A stretch of DNA of 64,000 nucleotides from Qipengyuania qiaonensis (GCF_019711515.1 NZ_JAIGNO010000001.1:434001-498000); one strand, 5' to 3'; positions 27,680-38,292 are shown, counted from the stretch's first letter. Program-made: numbers and translations. The notes: a model not told the origin generated them from the letters alone.

Positions 27680-27704
27680 CCATCCAAAGAACAACCGGGA
27701 GCCG

Positions 27705-28505
27705 ATGGTGGTCGACAAGTCGAACAAGTTCAGCACGCTGGTACGCGTCGGCTACTTTAGCCGGGCTATTTTATACTCCGTGCTCGGCCTTATCGCTCTG
27801 ACCAGCGCCGCGCAGATCAGCCAGGGCACCAACGGAATCTTCGATGCGATCGAAGAATTTCCTCTCGGTACGGCCATTTTGTGGCTGATGGTCGTCGGAT
27901 TGCTCGCCTATGCATTTTTCCGCTTCGCTTCCACATTCTTCGATATCGAGAACCAGGGCAGCGACGGCACCGGTTGGGCTCATCGCATCGGACATGGAGG
28001 CAGCGCTGTCGGCCACCTTGCCCTGGCCTATTCGGCCTATAAGTTCGCGACCGCTGGTGGTGATAGTGGAGACGGTGCCAGGGAGGCGGCCTCGGGTATT
28101 CTTTCGATGGATTTCGGAGGTGCAGCCCTTGGCATTCTCGGCATTGCGTTTTTCGTGACTGCCGCATTCCAGGCCAAGAAGGGCCTGACCGGAAGTTTCA
28201 TGAACCGCATCAGTCATGCTGCGCCCGCGCAGACCCGGCTTGTCGGAAGTATCGGTTACGTCGCACGCGCGGTCGTTTTTCTGGTAATTGGGTGGTCGCT
28301 GTTCAAAGCGGGCTTCATGTCCGGCGGAGCCGAACAGATCAAGACACTGGGCGACGCTGTGGCGGCGCTGGCTGGTCAGGGCATCGTTTTTACGCTTGTG
28401 GCAGTCGGCATACTTGCCTTCGGCTTGTTCAGCGTCGTGTTGGCGCGCTACCGCATCATCCCGGATATGGGCATCGAAGGGCGGGCACCGAAGTTTCGCG
28501 CGTAA
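27705..28505 (+). CDS. DUF1206 membrane protein
   Basis: 266-residue inner-membrane protein built from three repeats of two helices, each opening with a Gly-Tyr-x-x-Arg pattern (VGYFSRAILYSVLG, RIGHGGSAVGHLAL and IGYVARAVVFLVIG). This is the DUF1206 layout. Function unknown. Its EcfG promoter suggests it belongs to the general stress response, perhaps protecting the membrane. ATG 27705 is the first in the frame after the promoter. Confidence 0.85.
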   Translation: MVVDKSNKFSTLVRVGYFSRAILYSVLGLIALTSAAQISQGTNGIFDAIEEFPLGTAILWLMVVGLLAYAFFRFASTFFDIENQGSDGTGWAHRIGHGGSAVGHLALAYSAYKFATAGGDSGDGAREAASGILSMDFGGAALGILGIAFFVTAAFQAKKGLTGSFMNRISHAAPAQTRLVGSIGYVARAVVFLVIGWSLFKAGFMSGGAEQIKTLGDAVAALAGQGIVFTLVAVGILAFGLFSVVLARYRIIPDMGIEGRAPKFRA

Positions 28506-28511
28506 CTTGAA

Positions 28512-28531
28512 ATATACCCAAGGGGGTATAT
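28512..28531 (+). promoter_or_regulatory. CsoR/CstR-like palindrome
   Basis: ATATACCC (28512-28519) and GGGTATAT (28524-28531) form a perfect 8-base inverted repeat around AAGG. It lies 9 bases before the GTG of the glutaredoxin-MauE gene. TATACCC..GGGTATA palindromes are the known binding style of CsoR-family repressors, which sense copper (CsoR) or persulfides (CstR). No csoR gene is in the window. Confidence 0.55.
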
Positions 28532-28540
28532 CTGAGAGCC

Positions 28541-29281
28541 GTGGCGAAGACGGCAAAACTCTATCGCATGGTGATGGACAAGCATGTCTGTCCCTACGGC
28601 GTCAAATCGAAATGGTTGCTCGAGCGAGAGGGCTATGCGGTCGAAGACAATCATCTCACGACACGGAAAGAAACCGATGCCTTCAAGGCAGAGCACGGGG
28701 TGGCGACCACGCCGCAGACTTTCATCGAGAACGAACGGATCGGTGGCTACACAGATCTGCGGAAGCGTTTCGGATATGACAAGAACAGCGAAAGCGAACC
28801 CAGCTATCGACCGGTCATAGCGGTTTTCGCGGTGGGCGCTGCGCTGGCGGTGGCGCTGAGCCAGTTCGTATTCGATGCCCCCTTCACCATTCGCACCGCG
28901 GAATGGTTCGTGGCTTTTTCCATGGCGATGCTGGCGATGCTCAAACTGCAAGATGTCGAGCAATTCTCGACCATGTTTGTCGGTTATGATCTGCTTGGTC
29001 AGCGATGGGTGCCCTATGCTTATGCCTATCCATTTCTAGAGGCGACCGCCGCAATATTGATGGCGGGACGACTGCTGCCTTGGCTGTCCATCCCGATCGC
29101 CTTCGTCATTGGGTCTATCGGCGCGGCAAGTGTATTCTACGTGGTGTACATTCAGAAGCGCAGCATCAAGTGTGCCTGTGTCGGCGGCAGTGCGAACGTG
29201 CCGCTGGGCTTCGTTTCCCTGAGTGAAAATCTCGCGATGATCGGCATGGCGATTTGGATGTTGCTTCGTCCGACTTTATAA
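28541..29281 (+). CDS. Glutaredoxin fused to a MauE-like membrane domain
   Basis: A 246-residue two-domain protein. The first about 80 residues are a glutaredoxin fold with a single active-site Cys (HVCPYG, C17) and the cis-Pro TTPQTF. The rest has four hydrophobic helices with a conserved CACVGG loop, as in MauE/DoxX-like proteins that supply reducing power or maturation for periplasmic proteins. GTG 28541 is the only start that keeps the whole glutaredoxin fold. The palindrome just upstream points to control by a CsoR-family repressor, so a role in copper or sulfur stress is a reasonable inference. Confidence 0.82.
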   Translation: MAKTAKLYRMVMDKHVCPYGVKSKWLLEREGYAVEDNHLTTRKETDAFKAEHGVATTPQTFIENERIGGYTDLRKRFGYDKNSESEPSYRPVIAVFAVGAALAVALSQFVFDAPFTIRTAEWFVAFSMAMLAMLKLQDVEQFSTMFVGYDLLGQRWVPYAYAYPFLEATAAILMAGRLLPWLSIPIAFVIGSIGAASVFYVVYIQKRSIKCACVGGSANVPLGFVSLSENLAMIGMAIWMLLRPTL

Positions 29282-29297
29282 TCCATTGCAATTTGCA

Positions 29298-29756
29298 ATG
29301 CAGTTTTACGAAGACATAGAGGTCGGTCACAAGCAGGCCTTCGGGCATTACGATGTCACGCGGGAAGAGGTGATCGCATTCGCCTCGAAATACGATCCGC
29401 AACCGTTCCATCTGGACGACGAGGCGGCGGCGCAGACCCATTTCGGGCGGATTTCCGCAAGCGGTTGGCATACCTGCGCCATGACGATGTCGATGCTGGT
29501 CGAAAACCTGACAGCCAATCGCCAGGCCGGCCTCGGTTCGCCAGGCGTAGATCAGCTGCGTTGGCAGAAGCCTGTCTACCCGGGCGATACCTTACGCTGC
29601 GAGAGTGAGATCATCGAAAAACGAAGAAGTGCATCGCGACCGGAGATGGGAATCTTCAAAAGTCGTCTCACGGTATTCAACCAGCATGATGAACCGGTCA
29701 TGGAAATGGTTTCGAACGGCCTGATCCGCACGCGCAATCCGGAAATTTCGGAGTAG
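29298..29756 (+). CDS. MaoC family hydratase
   Basis: A 152-residue hot-dog-fold protein with the MaoC hydratase motif: YDPQPFHLDDEAAAQTHFGRISASGWH contains the conserved Asp and His. It likely hydrates enoyl-CoA esters to (R)-3-hydroxyacyl-CoA, as PhaJ does. ATG 29298 is chosen; an in-frame TTG lies at 29286. It is convergent with the lipoprotein gene, only one base between stops. Confidence 0.88.
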   Translation: MQFYEDIEVGHKQAFGHYDVTREEVIAFASKYDPQPFHLDDEAAAQTHFGRISASGWHTCAMTMSMLVENLTANRQAGLGSPGVDQLRWQKPVYPGDTLRCESEIIEKRRSASRPEMGIFKSRLTVFNQHDEPVMEMVSNGLIRTRNPEISE

Positions 29757-29757
29757 A

Positions 29758-30243
29758 TTACGCTCCACACTGCGCAATGCCGGACTTGCGATAGACGATC
29801 TGGTCGTTGTCATCGTGGATGGTCAATGTAGCGGGATAATCGCTGACTTCGTCGCCCACCCGTTCGCCCGCGCCTTCTTCGATATCGAGCGTCATCGAAT
29901 AGGCTTTGCCATCATATTTGCGGCGCGCGAGATAGGGCAGCTCCGCACTGCCCATATCCGCTGCAAGAGTGATCATATCGTCGCCACGCAGGAAGTATCC
30001 CTTGTCGGCCATGGCCAGCGCAACCGCAGATAGTCCGCCCCCGTCAGGCGCAAAACTGCACCCGGCGCCGTAAAGCTCGTATTTCTCGATCTCCAGATAA
30101 CGGATGGCGGCCAGTTCGAGTTGCTCGGGCGGCGGGGCCTGGTTCGCCTCGACTTCGGCGACCGCAGCGGCGCGTTCCTCTTCCGTCGGTTCGCTCGAGC
30201 AGGCGGCGAGCACCATGGCGAGCAGCAGGATAATCGCGCGCAT
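29758..30243 (-). CDS. Unknown lipoprotein downstream of mutL
   Basis: 161 residues with a clear lipoprotein signal (LLLAMVLAAC, C15). The mature part begins with a charged helix (EPTEEERAAAVAEVEANQ) and has no recognised domain. The ATG at 30243 overlaps the mutL stop by one base (TGATG), so it is translated after mutL. Upstream in-frame starts lie inside mutL and are ignored. Confidence 0.75.
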   Translation of the reverse strand: MRAIILLLAMVLAACSSEPTEEERAAAVAEVEANQAPPPEQLELAAIRYLEIEKYELYGAGCSFAPDGGGLSAVALAMADKGYFLRGDDMITLAADMGSAELPYLARRKYDGKAYSMTLDIEEGAGERVGDEVSDYPATLTIHDDNDQIVYRKSGIAQCGA

Positions 30244-32045
30244 CAATGCCTCCCGAAAAGTTTCTCGACGTCTTCCATCGATAGCTTGACCCATGTCGGG
30301 CGGCCGTGATTGCATTGCCCGGACCGCGGTGTACGCTCCATTTCGCGCAGCAGCGAATTCATTTCGTCGACACGCAATACGCGCCCTGCCCGAACCGAAC
30401 CGTGGCACGCCATGGTGGCGAGCACGAGATCGAGTTTCTCCCCGAGCAGCAGCGCCTCGCCATTCAGCGCGAGATCGTCGTCGATGTCGCGCAGCAGTTT
30501 CTCCGGATCGGTCCTTGCAATGGCATGCGGCATGCTCCGGACAAGCATCGCGGAAGGGCCGAACCGCTCTATCGCAAGGCCGTGTTCGGCCAGTTTCGAT
30601 GCCGCTTCCTCAAGCCGGTCGCAACTCGTTTCGTCGAGTTCGACAACTTCCGGAATCAGCAGTGCCTGGCTACGCGCCGCAGCTTCCTCTGCCCCGACTG
30701 CACGAAGCCGTTCCAGCACCAATCTCTCGTGCGCCGCATGCTGGTCGACGAGAACCAGCCCGTCTTTCGCCTCCGCTACGATATAGGTATTGGCGACCTG
30801 GCCACGGGCAATGCCCAGCGGAAAGTTCTCGGCGTCTTCCGCGATTGGTGCGGCTTCCTCCGCCCGACCCCGCGGCTGGGCCATCACATCGGCTTCGACC
30901 CCGCGCCACGCGGCATTGGCCTCGGCCACACGCTGTTGCGGTGCGGACCAGTCGCGTCCGTTGAAAATCGAACGGAGTACGGGCGATGGCTCTTCGCCCA
31001 CCGGCTCCCGCTGCCAACGTCCCATAGCCCCCGCATCCGGCGTCTGCGCGCTTCGCTTATCGCCGGTCGCCAGCGCCTGCCGCAAACCGGAAACGATAAA
31101 GCCGCGCACGCCCTGCGCATCCCGAAAGCGAACCTCCGATTTTGCTGGGTGAACGTTCACGTCGACATCTTCGCAGGGAAGTTCAAGAAACAAGGCGAGC
31201 ACTGCGTGCCGGTCGCGAGCGAGCATGTCGGCGTAGGCACCCCGCACTGCGCCGGTTAGCAGACGATCCTTGACCGGACGCCCATTGACGAAAAGATACT
31301 GGTGATCGGCAATGCCGCGATTGTAGGTCGGCAGGCCGGCAATACCCGTCAACTTCATTGCGCCCCGTTCCAGATCGATGGCGACGCCGTTGTCCTTCAG
31401 CTCGCGCGCGACCAGTTGCGCTACACGGTTGGCCAGACCCTCGCCGCCCTGGAGCCCGAATATGCGCCGATCCCCGTGGTCGAGCGTGATGGCCACGTCG
31501 GGTCGGGCCATCGCAAGCCGCTGAACGACGTCCTTGCACGCGGCATATTCGCTGCGCGACGTCCGCAGGAATTTGCGGCGCGCGGGGATCTTTCCGAACA
31601 GGTTCTCCACGCGCACACGGGTTCCAGGCGGCAGAGCGGCAGGACCGTCAACGAGCATTTCCCCGTGATCGATCATGCGCTTCCAGCCCTGTTCGGCATC
31701 ATGCGGACGGCTCTCAAGCGTAAACCTCGCGACGCTGGCAATGCTCGGCAATGCTTCGCCGCGAAACCCCAGCGTCGCAACCAGCTCGATCGCTTCGCCG
31801 GGCAGCTTGGAAGTCGCATGCCGTTCCAGCGCGAGCGCCATCTCATCCGGCGTCATTCCGCATCCGTCATCGGTCACTTCGAGGCTGGTCAACCCGCCAT
31901 CGACCAGCTTCACGGCAATCCGTGTAGAACCGGCGTCGATGGCATTTTCCACCAGTTCTTTGAGCGCCGAAGATGGACGTTCGACCACCTCGCCGGCGGC
32001 GATGCGGTTGACCAAATTCTCAGGTAGGCGGCGGATTTGTGGCAT
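30243..32045 (-). CDS. mutL: DNA mismatch repair protein MutL
   Basis: 600-residue GHKL ATPase that couples MutS mismatch recognition to strand incision. The N-terminal ATP site is clear: ELVENAIDAGST, DDGCGM and TLGFRGEALPSIASV. The C-terminal dimerisation region includes DQHAAHERLVLE and, near the end, ACHGSVRAGR. It lacks an obvious DQHA(x)2E(x)4E endonuclease motif beyond DQHAAHERLVLE, which does match this pattern (E at the second and seventh positions after), so an endonuclease-type MutL is likely. Divergent from mreB. Confidence 0.95.
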   Translation of the reverse strand: MPQIRRLPENLVNRIAAGEVVERPSSALKELVENAIDAGSTRIAVKLVDGGLTSLEVTDDGCGMTPDEMALALERHATSKLPGEAIELVATLGFRGEALPSIASVARFTLESRPHDAEQGWKRMIDHGEMLVDGPAALPPGTRVRVENLFGKIPARRKFLRTSRSEYAACKDVVQRLAMARPDVAITLDHGDRRIFGLQGGEGLANRVAQLVARELKDNGVAIDLERGAMKLTGIAGLPTYNRGIADHQYLFVNGRPVKDRLLTGAVRGAYADMLARDRHAVLALFLELPCEDVDVNVHPAKSEVRFRDAQGVRGFIVSGLRQALATGDKRSAQTPDAGAMGRWQREPVGEEPSPVLRSIFNGRDWSAPQQRVAEANAAWRGVEADVMAQPRGRAEEAAPIAEDAENFPLGIARGQVANTYIVAEAKDGLVLVDQHAAHERLVLERLRAVGAEEAAARSQALLIPEVVELDETSCDRLEEAASKLAEHGLAIERFGPSAMLVRSMPHAIARTDPEKLLRDIDDDLALNGEALLLGEKLDLVLATMACHGSVRAGRVLRVDEMNSLLREMERTPRSGQCNHGRPTWVKLSMEDVEKLFGRH

Positions 32046-32096
32046 TGACGAACTTTTCTAACGGCGAAGCGCCGTGAATCCGAGACGGTGCGTTTC

Positions 32097-33283
<1,187 letters not shown>

Positions 33284-33296
33284 GAAGGCAAAGGGG

Positions 33297-34187
33297 ATGG
33301 CGCCGACAAGTTCACGGCGCTCGGGGTATTCTCGCAGGGCGCAGTACAATCTCTTTACCGGTTACGTGATCGCGGGCGTCGGCGCGCTGATCGGCGCAAT
33401 CCTGCTCGCCCTGTCGTTCTTCCAGCCACAATTGTTCGGCGGACTTCGCGGCGCGGCGCAGGACGGCATTTCTCCGGCAACGCAGACCGCCTCCACCGTC
33501 CGCACTGGCAGCAAGGGCTTCTGGGACACGATCAGCGGATACTATCGCGCCGGCTCCAAGAATGCCGCGCTCAAGCGTGAAATGGAAATCGCCCGTATTC
33601 GCCTTGCCGAAGCCGATGCAGTGAAGCAGGAAAACGTCCAGCTCAAGGGTTTGCTCAATCTTAAAGACGCCGAGACGGAGCCTGTGGCCGTAGCGCGGCT
33701 GGTTGGCTCCTCCGCATCGAGTACCCGGCGCTTCGCCTATCTGGGCGCGGGGTCCAACGATGGCGTCGAAATCGGCATGCCCGTGCGCTCGCCCCGGGGG
33801 GTGATCGGGCGCATACTGGAAGTCAGCAGCGGCAGCTCGCGCGTCCTCCTGCTGACCGATACCGAAAGTATCCTGCCGGTGCGCCGGTCGAAAGACGAGG
33901 TCGTCGCCTTTGCCGAAGGTCGCGGTGACGGCCTGATACGGATCAGGCTTATCAATCTAGGCATCAATCCCTTGAAGCCGGGCGACGTCTTCGTGACCAG
34001 CGGTGCCGGCGGATATTATCCGCCCGGCATTGCCGTGGCGATCCTGACCGAGACGACGGATGACGGCGGTGTGGCCCGTATCATCAGCGATCCCGCAGCA
34101 ACCGGTTATGTCAGCGTCGAGCCGATCTACGAGCCGGAAGCGGTGCTCGGCGCGGAAACGCCGATCGAGCGTGAACTGACCGACTGA
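33297..34187 (+). CDS. mreC: Rod shape-determining protein MreC
   Basis: Bitopic inner-membrane protein that links MreB to the periplasmic wall enzymes. 296 residues: a basic start, one membrane helix (about residues 20-40), a coiled-coil region (LKREMEIARIRLAEADAVKQ) and the beta-barrel MreC domain with GVIGRILEVS and GDVFVTSGAGG. The stop overlaps the mreD ATG (TGATG). Confidence 0.95.
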   Translation: MAPTSSRRSGYSRRAQYNLFTGYVIAGVGALIGAILLALSFFQPQLFGGLRGAAQDGISPATQTASTVRTGSKGFWDTISGYYRAGSKNAALKREMEIARIRLAEADAVKQENVQLKGLLNLKDAETEPVAVARLVGSSASSTRRFAYLGAGSNDGVEIGMPVRSPRGVIGRILEVSSGSSRVLLLTDTESILPVRRSKDEVVAFAEGRGDGLIRIRLINLGINPLKPGDVFVTSGAGGYYPPGIAVAILTETTDDGGVARIISDPAATGYVSVEPIYEPEAVLGAETPIERELTD

Positions 34188-34738
34188 TGGAACGTAACGA
34201 TCCACGTTCGCGCAGCGATGCCTATGGCAGCCGGATCAACCGTTCGCATTCCGTGTCGCTGGCGAACGTCGTGCCATGGGCGAGCATCGTTGTCGGCTCG
34301 ATCCTGCCGATCTTTCCGATCGCTTCCGCATTGCCGATCGTTCCACCCCTGGGATTGCTTATGCTCCTCGCCTGGCGACTTGTTCGCCCCGGCCTGATGC
34401 CGGTGTGGGCAGGAATGCCGCTCGGTCTGGTCGACGACCTGTTCAATGGTCAGCCCTTCGGCTTCGCCATCGTCACCTGGTCGCTGGTCATGATCGCCGT
34501 CGAGCTGATCGAAACCCGTCTTCCCTGGCGTACCTTCTGGCAAGACTGGTTCACCGCCTGTATATTGATCTTCGGGTACCTGTTCGCAGGCTGGCTGCTG
34601 TCGGGTGCTCAACCGACAATTCATTCGCTCATCGCCCTGATCCCTCAACTCGTGCTGACCGTGCTCATCTTTCCCATCTTCGCCAGACTGGTAGCCATGC
34701 TCGACCGGTTTCGCCTTACGCGGTGGAAGGCGCTGTGA
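34187..34738 (+). CDS. mreD: Rod shape-determining protein MreD
   Basis: 183-residue polytopic inner-membrane protein, about five or six helices, the third part of the MreBCD complex. It has little sequence signature; identity rests on position between mreC and mrdA, hydrophobicity and PVWAGMPLGLVDDLFNGQPFG. Overlaps both neighbours by one base (TGATG on each side). Confidence 0.9.
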   Translation: MERNDPRSRSDAYGSRINRSHSVSLANVVPWASIVVGSILPIFPIASALPIVPPLGLLMLLAWRLVRPGLMPVWAGMPLGLVDDLFNGQPFGFAIVTWSLVMIAVELIETRLPWRTFWQDWFTACILIFGYLFAGWLLSGAQPTIHSLIALIPQLVLTVLIFPIFARLVAMLDRFRLTRWKAL

Positions 34739-36834
34739 TGCGGCTGAGCAAACGCGCGAAACCGCGCGAGGTCGTGACGCAGTCGACACTCGACAACGCC
34801 TTCGACCGGAGGACATTCGTGATCGGCACCGCCATGGGCGGTCTCGGCGTATTGCTCGCCGCGCGCATGGGTTACATCGCCATCGCGGAGAACGAGAAAT
34901 ACGAACTGGAGTCGGAAAGCAATCGCGTCAACCTTTCGCTGATCCCACCGCGCCGGGGCTGGATCCTCGACCGCAACGGCGCGCCGCTTGCCTCGAACCG
35001 GGCCGATTTTCGCGTCGACATAATACCCGATCGAACACCCGACACCGAGGCGACGATCGCCGCGCTCACAAAAATCCTCAGCCTTGACGAAAACCATGCG
35101 GCGGATATCCGCAAACACATAGACGACGGTCCCGGCTACCAGCCGGTCGAGATAGCGTCGGGAATCACTTACGACGAATTCGCCGCGGTCAGTGTGCGGC
35201 TGCCGGACCTGCCCGGCGTTGTTCCGCAACGTGGATTTTCGCGTTTTTATCCCACGGGTCCGAGCGTCGGCCACCTGATCGGCTACGTTGGAACGGCCAA
35301 TGCAGAGGAATATGCAGAACAGGACCGCAATCCATTGCTCGTCACTCCCGGCTACAAGATCGGCAAGGATGCGCTGGAAATGCAGTTCGAGCAGGAACTG
35401 CGCGGCGTCCCGGGAGCACGCCGCGTCGAAGTGACCGCTGCGGGCCGCATTGTGCGCGACCTTGAAACTCGGGAGGACGTCCAGGGCGATCCTGTGCGCC
35501 TGACGATCGATGGACCGCTGCAGGATTATGCGGCGCGGCGGATCGGTCTGGAAAGCGGATCGGTTGTCGTGATGGATTGTGACACCGGCGATCTGTTGTG
35601 CATGGCATCGATGCCCAGTTTCGATCCCAACAGTTTTTCGCAAGGTATCGGCCGGGTCGAGTATGCAATGCTGCGCGACGACGAACGGGTGCCCTTGCGC
35701 AACAAGGTGCTCAAGGGTCTCTACCCCCCCGGATCGACCGTCAAACCGATGCATTGCATGGCATTCCTGGATGCGGGCATCAAACCCGACGAAGCGATCA
35801 TGTGCGGCGGGGGGCGACGCATAGGCAACCGGTTCTTCAATTGCTGGAGCAACCATGGCCGGGTCGACATGGCCAAGGCGATTTACCAGAGCTGCGACAG
35901 CTACTTTTATCATTTTGCCCAGCAGATCGGCTTCGCCAAAGTCGCCGAGTGGGCGCACAAGATGGGCCTTGGCGAGGAATTTCCCCTACCGGTAGTAAGC
36001 CAGTTCTTCGGGACCGTGCCATCTCCCGAATGGAAGCAACGGCGCCATGAAAGCGAATGGCAGCCCTACGACACGGTGAACTCGTCGATCGGCCAGGGCT
36101 ATTATCTTACCAGCCCTCTGCAACTGGCCGTCATGAGCGCACGGATGGCAACCGGCTACAAGGTCATGCCGCGCCTTCATCTAACGGGCGAGAAACCGCG
36201 TTTCGAGCATTTCGACTTCAGCCCGGAAGAAATCGGCTACGTTCGGCAGGCGATGAGCGACGTAGTGAATGGTCCGGGTACGGCAGGACGGGCGCGCCTG
36301 CCATTCGACGACATAAAGATGGCCGGCAAGACCGGTACCGCGCAAGTGGTTTCGCTCAGCGTATCCAACGGCAAGACCGGCCCGTGGAAATACCGGGACC
36401 ATGGATTGTTCGTATTCTTCGCACCGTTCGACAAACCGAAATATGCCGGTGCGGTCGTCATCGAGCATGGCGGGGGATCGGGCGCGGCATACCCGATCGC
36501 TCGGGATGTCATGACCTTTGCGTTTGACCCCGTGAAAGGTATGGAAGCGCTTCGTCCGCTGGAGGAACAATGGGGCGGCACGGCACAGCAGCGACTTTCC
36601 AGCAAGTACCGCGCATACGCCGCCGCCCAGGGCGAAACTGTCCCTCCCGCCCCCACGCGCGACGAAGACATCTTCGACCAGGTAGAGGCTGAAGCGCGCT
36701 TGGCTGCCCGCCAGCCGGAAAAGATCGCCGAACAATCGACACCGTCGCGCGTGGATGATCGCACGCCCGAGGAGATTTCGCGCTCTTCCGCAGCGACCGT
36801 CGCACGCGCGGGCGCCGACGGAAACACGGAATGA
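34738..36834 (+). CDS. mrdA: Penicillin-binding protein 2
   Basis: Elongation-specific peptidoglycan transpeptidase, 698 residues. After a cytoplasmic start and a single helix comes the pedestal domain with LIPPRRGWILDRNG, then the transpeptidase domain with active-site Ser in PGSTVKP (SxxK) and the KTGTAQV motif. It has an unusually long C-terminal tail (about 80 residues past the catalytic domain) rich in Ala, Arg, Glu and Pro. The start ATG overlaps the mreD TGA; the stop overlaps rodA (ATGA). Confidence 0.95.
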   Translation: MRLSKRAKPREVVTQSTLDNAFDRRTFVIGTAMGGLGVLLAARMGYIAIAENEKYELESESNRVNLSLIPPRRGWILDRNGAPLASNRADFRVDIIPDRTPDTEATIAALTKILSLDENHAADIRKHIDDGPGYQPVEIASGITYDEFAAVSVRLPDLPGVVPQRGFSRFYPTGPSVGHLIGYVGTANAEEYAEQDRNPLLVTPGYKIGKDALEMQFEQELRGVPGARRVEVTAAGRIVRDLETREDVQGDPVRLTIDGPLQDYAARRIGLESGSVVVMDCDTGDLLCMASMPSFDPNSFSQGIGRVEYAMLRDDERVPLRNKVLKGLYPPGSTVKPMHCMAFLDAGIKPDEAIMCGGGRRIGNRFFNCWSNHGRVDMAKAIYQSCDSYFYHFAQQIGFAKVAEWAHKMGLGEEFPLPVVSQFFGTVPSPEWKQRRHESEWQPYDTVNSSIGQGYYLTSPLQLAVMSARMATGYKVMPRLHLTGEKPRFEHFDFSPEEIGYVRQAMSDVVNGPGTAGRARLPFDDIKMAGKTGTAQVVSLSVSNGKTGPWKYRDHGLFVFFAPFDKPKYAGAVVIEHGGGSGAAYPIARDVMTFAFDPVKGMEALRPLEEQWGGTAQQRLSSKYRAYAAAQGETVPPAPTRDEDIFDQVEAEARLAARQPEKIAEQSTPSRVDDRTPEEISRSSAATVARAGADGNTE

Positions 36835-37949
36835 GCGGGATCGTCCCCGCGCCGATAGCGCGGCAACCCTGGCAAATGCTGTTCCCGCTGATCGTGTTGA
36901 TCGGGTTTGGTGCGCTGGTCCTGTTTTCGGCTGCTGCGGGGAGCTGGACACCCTATGCGTCGTCGCACATCGTTCGCTTTGCAGTGTTCCTCGTGATGGC
37001 GTTCGTGCTGGCCCGGTTCACGCGCGAACTGGCTATGTTTCTGGCTTTCCCGATATATGCGATCGTACTGGTCATGCTGGTTGCCGTCGAGGCGATCGGG
37101 TTCGTTGGCGGCGGAAGCCAACGCTGGCTCGATCTGGGCTTCATGCAGTTGCAGCCGTCCGAACTGATGAAGCCGGCGATCGTGCTGGTTCTGGCACGGT
37201 TCTATTCCACTCTGCCGATCGGGATGATCCCGACCTGGCGGGCGCTTGTCCCCGCCGCAGGTCTGATATTGACGCCAGTCGCACTCGTTCTTCTCCAGCC
37301 TGACCTGGGCACCTCGCTGGCGATCCTGTTCGGCGGCGCGGTCGTCATGTTTGCTGCGGGACTGCCCATGCGTTGGTTTCTGGGTGCTGCGCTGACTGGA
37401 GCTGTGCTTGCGCCAGTCGCATTCTTCTTCGGCCTGCAACCCTATCAGCAGAAGCGCGTCTTCACCTTTCTGGATCCGGAAAGCGACCCGCTTGGCGATG
37501 GCTATCACATCACCCAATCCAAGATTGCCATTGGATCGGGCGGGTTCTCCGGCAAAGGCTTTAACGAAGGTTCGCAGAGCCATCTCCATTACCTGCCCGA
37601 ACCCCATACCGATTTCATCTTTGCCACAATGGCCGAAGAATGGGGTTTCGTCGGCGGACTTGTGGTAATTGGTGCGTTCGCGATCATTTTCGCTTGGGGC
37701 CTTTCGGTCGCCCGCGGGAGTGCCGACCGGTTCGGCAAACTGATCGCTCTGGGAATGACCGCGACGGTGTTCTTCTACGTCGCGATCAACCTGATGATGG
37801 TGATGGGCCTTGCGCCAGTGGTCGGTATCCCGTTGCCCTTCATGAGCCATGGCGGCAGTTCGATGCTGACCAACATGATCTGCATCGGGTCGCTGATGAT
37901 GGTCCATCGCTGGAACCGCAAGGCCCCCCGCGCAGGCCTCATACGTTAG
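36831..37949 (+). CDS. rodA: Rod shape-determining protein RodA (SEDS glycosyltransferase)
   Basis: SEDS-family peptidoglycan polymerase that pairs with PBP2. 372 residues, about ten helices. GGGSQRWLDLGFMQLQPSELMK and FNEGSQSHLHYLPEPHTDFIFA carry the conserved Glu/Asp positions; the C-terminal PVVGIPLPFMSHGGSSML is a SEDS hallmark. Last gene of the operon. Confidence 0.96.
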   Translation: MSGIVPAPIARQPWQMLFPLIVLIGFGALVLFSAAAGSWTPYASSHIVRFAVFLVMAFVLARFTRELAMFLAFPIYAIVLVMLVAVEAIGFVGGGSQRWLDLGFMQLQPSELMKPAIVLVLARFYSTLPIGMIPTWRALVPAAGLILTPVALVLLQPDLGTSLAILFGGAVVMFAAGLPMRWFLGAALTGAVLAPVAFFFGLQPYQQKRVFTFLDPESDPLGDGYHITQSKIAIGSGGFSGKGFNEGSQSHLHYLPEPHTDFIFATMAEEWGFVGGLVVIGAFAIIFAWGLSVARGSADRFGKLIALGMTATVFFYVAINLMMVMGLAPVVGIPLPFMSHGGSSMLTNMICIGSLMMVHRWNRKAPRAGLIR

Positions 37950-38027
37950 GCTGGCGGGGACGCAGCCGCAGTGAAATGCTGCTCGCAACCGGGAAAACCG
38001 TCCATCCCCCTTCATATCTGGCATTAA

Positions 38028-38051
38028 GGGCTTTTCATCGAAGGAAAGCCC
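38028..38051 (+). terminator. Possible terminator after rodA
   Basis: GGGCTTT/AAAGCCC 7-bp stem with a 10-base loop, 78 bases past the rodA stop and upstream of tRNA-Lys. A TATATG at 38054-38059 right after it may be the -10 of the tRNA promoter. Confidence 0.4.
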
Positions 38052-38115
38052 GCTATATGGGCGCCTCCCGAGTCGGGAACGCCTCTTTCCACGAGGCAGC
38101 GGCAAGCCGCAGAGT

Positions 38116-38191
<76 letters not shown>

Positions 38192-38241
38192 TTCATTCCA
38201 GACAGTCGCAAGTTTCGAACGCTCGAAGGCCGATGTGCCTG

Positions 38242-38292
38242 TTCATCACATGCGATGTGATGAAGTATTGGTAAACACATTTTGATGTGATA
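38242..38292 (+). promoter_or_regulatory. Palindromic sites upstream of the HTH-ribB gene
   Basis: TTCATCACAT-GCG-ATGTGATGAA (38242-38264) is a perfect 10-base inverted repeat with a 3-base centre. A second, shorter one, CACAT-TTTG-ATGTG (38276-38289), follows, sharing the ATGTGAT word, and lies 15 bases before the ATG. These are likely binding sites for a helix-turn-helix protein, and the encoded RibB carries such a domain. No FMN riboswitch is seen. Confidence 0.6.
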
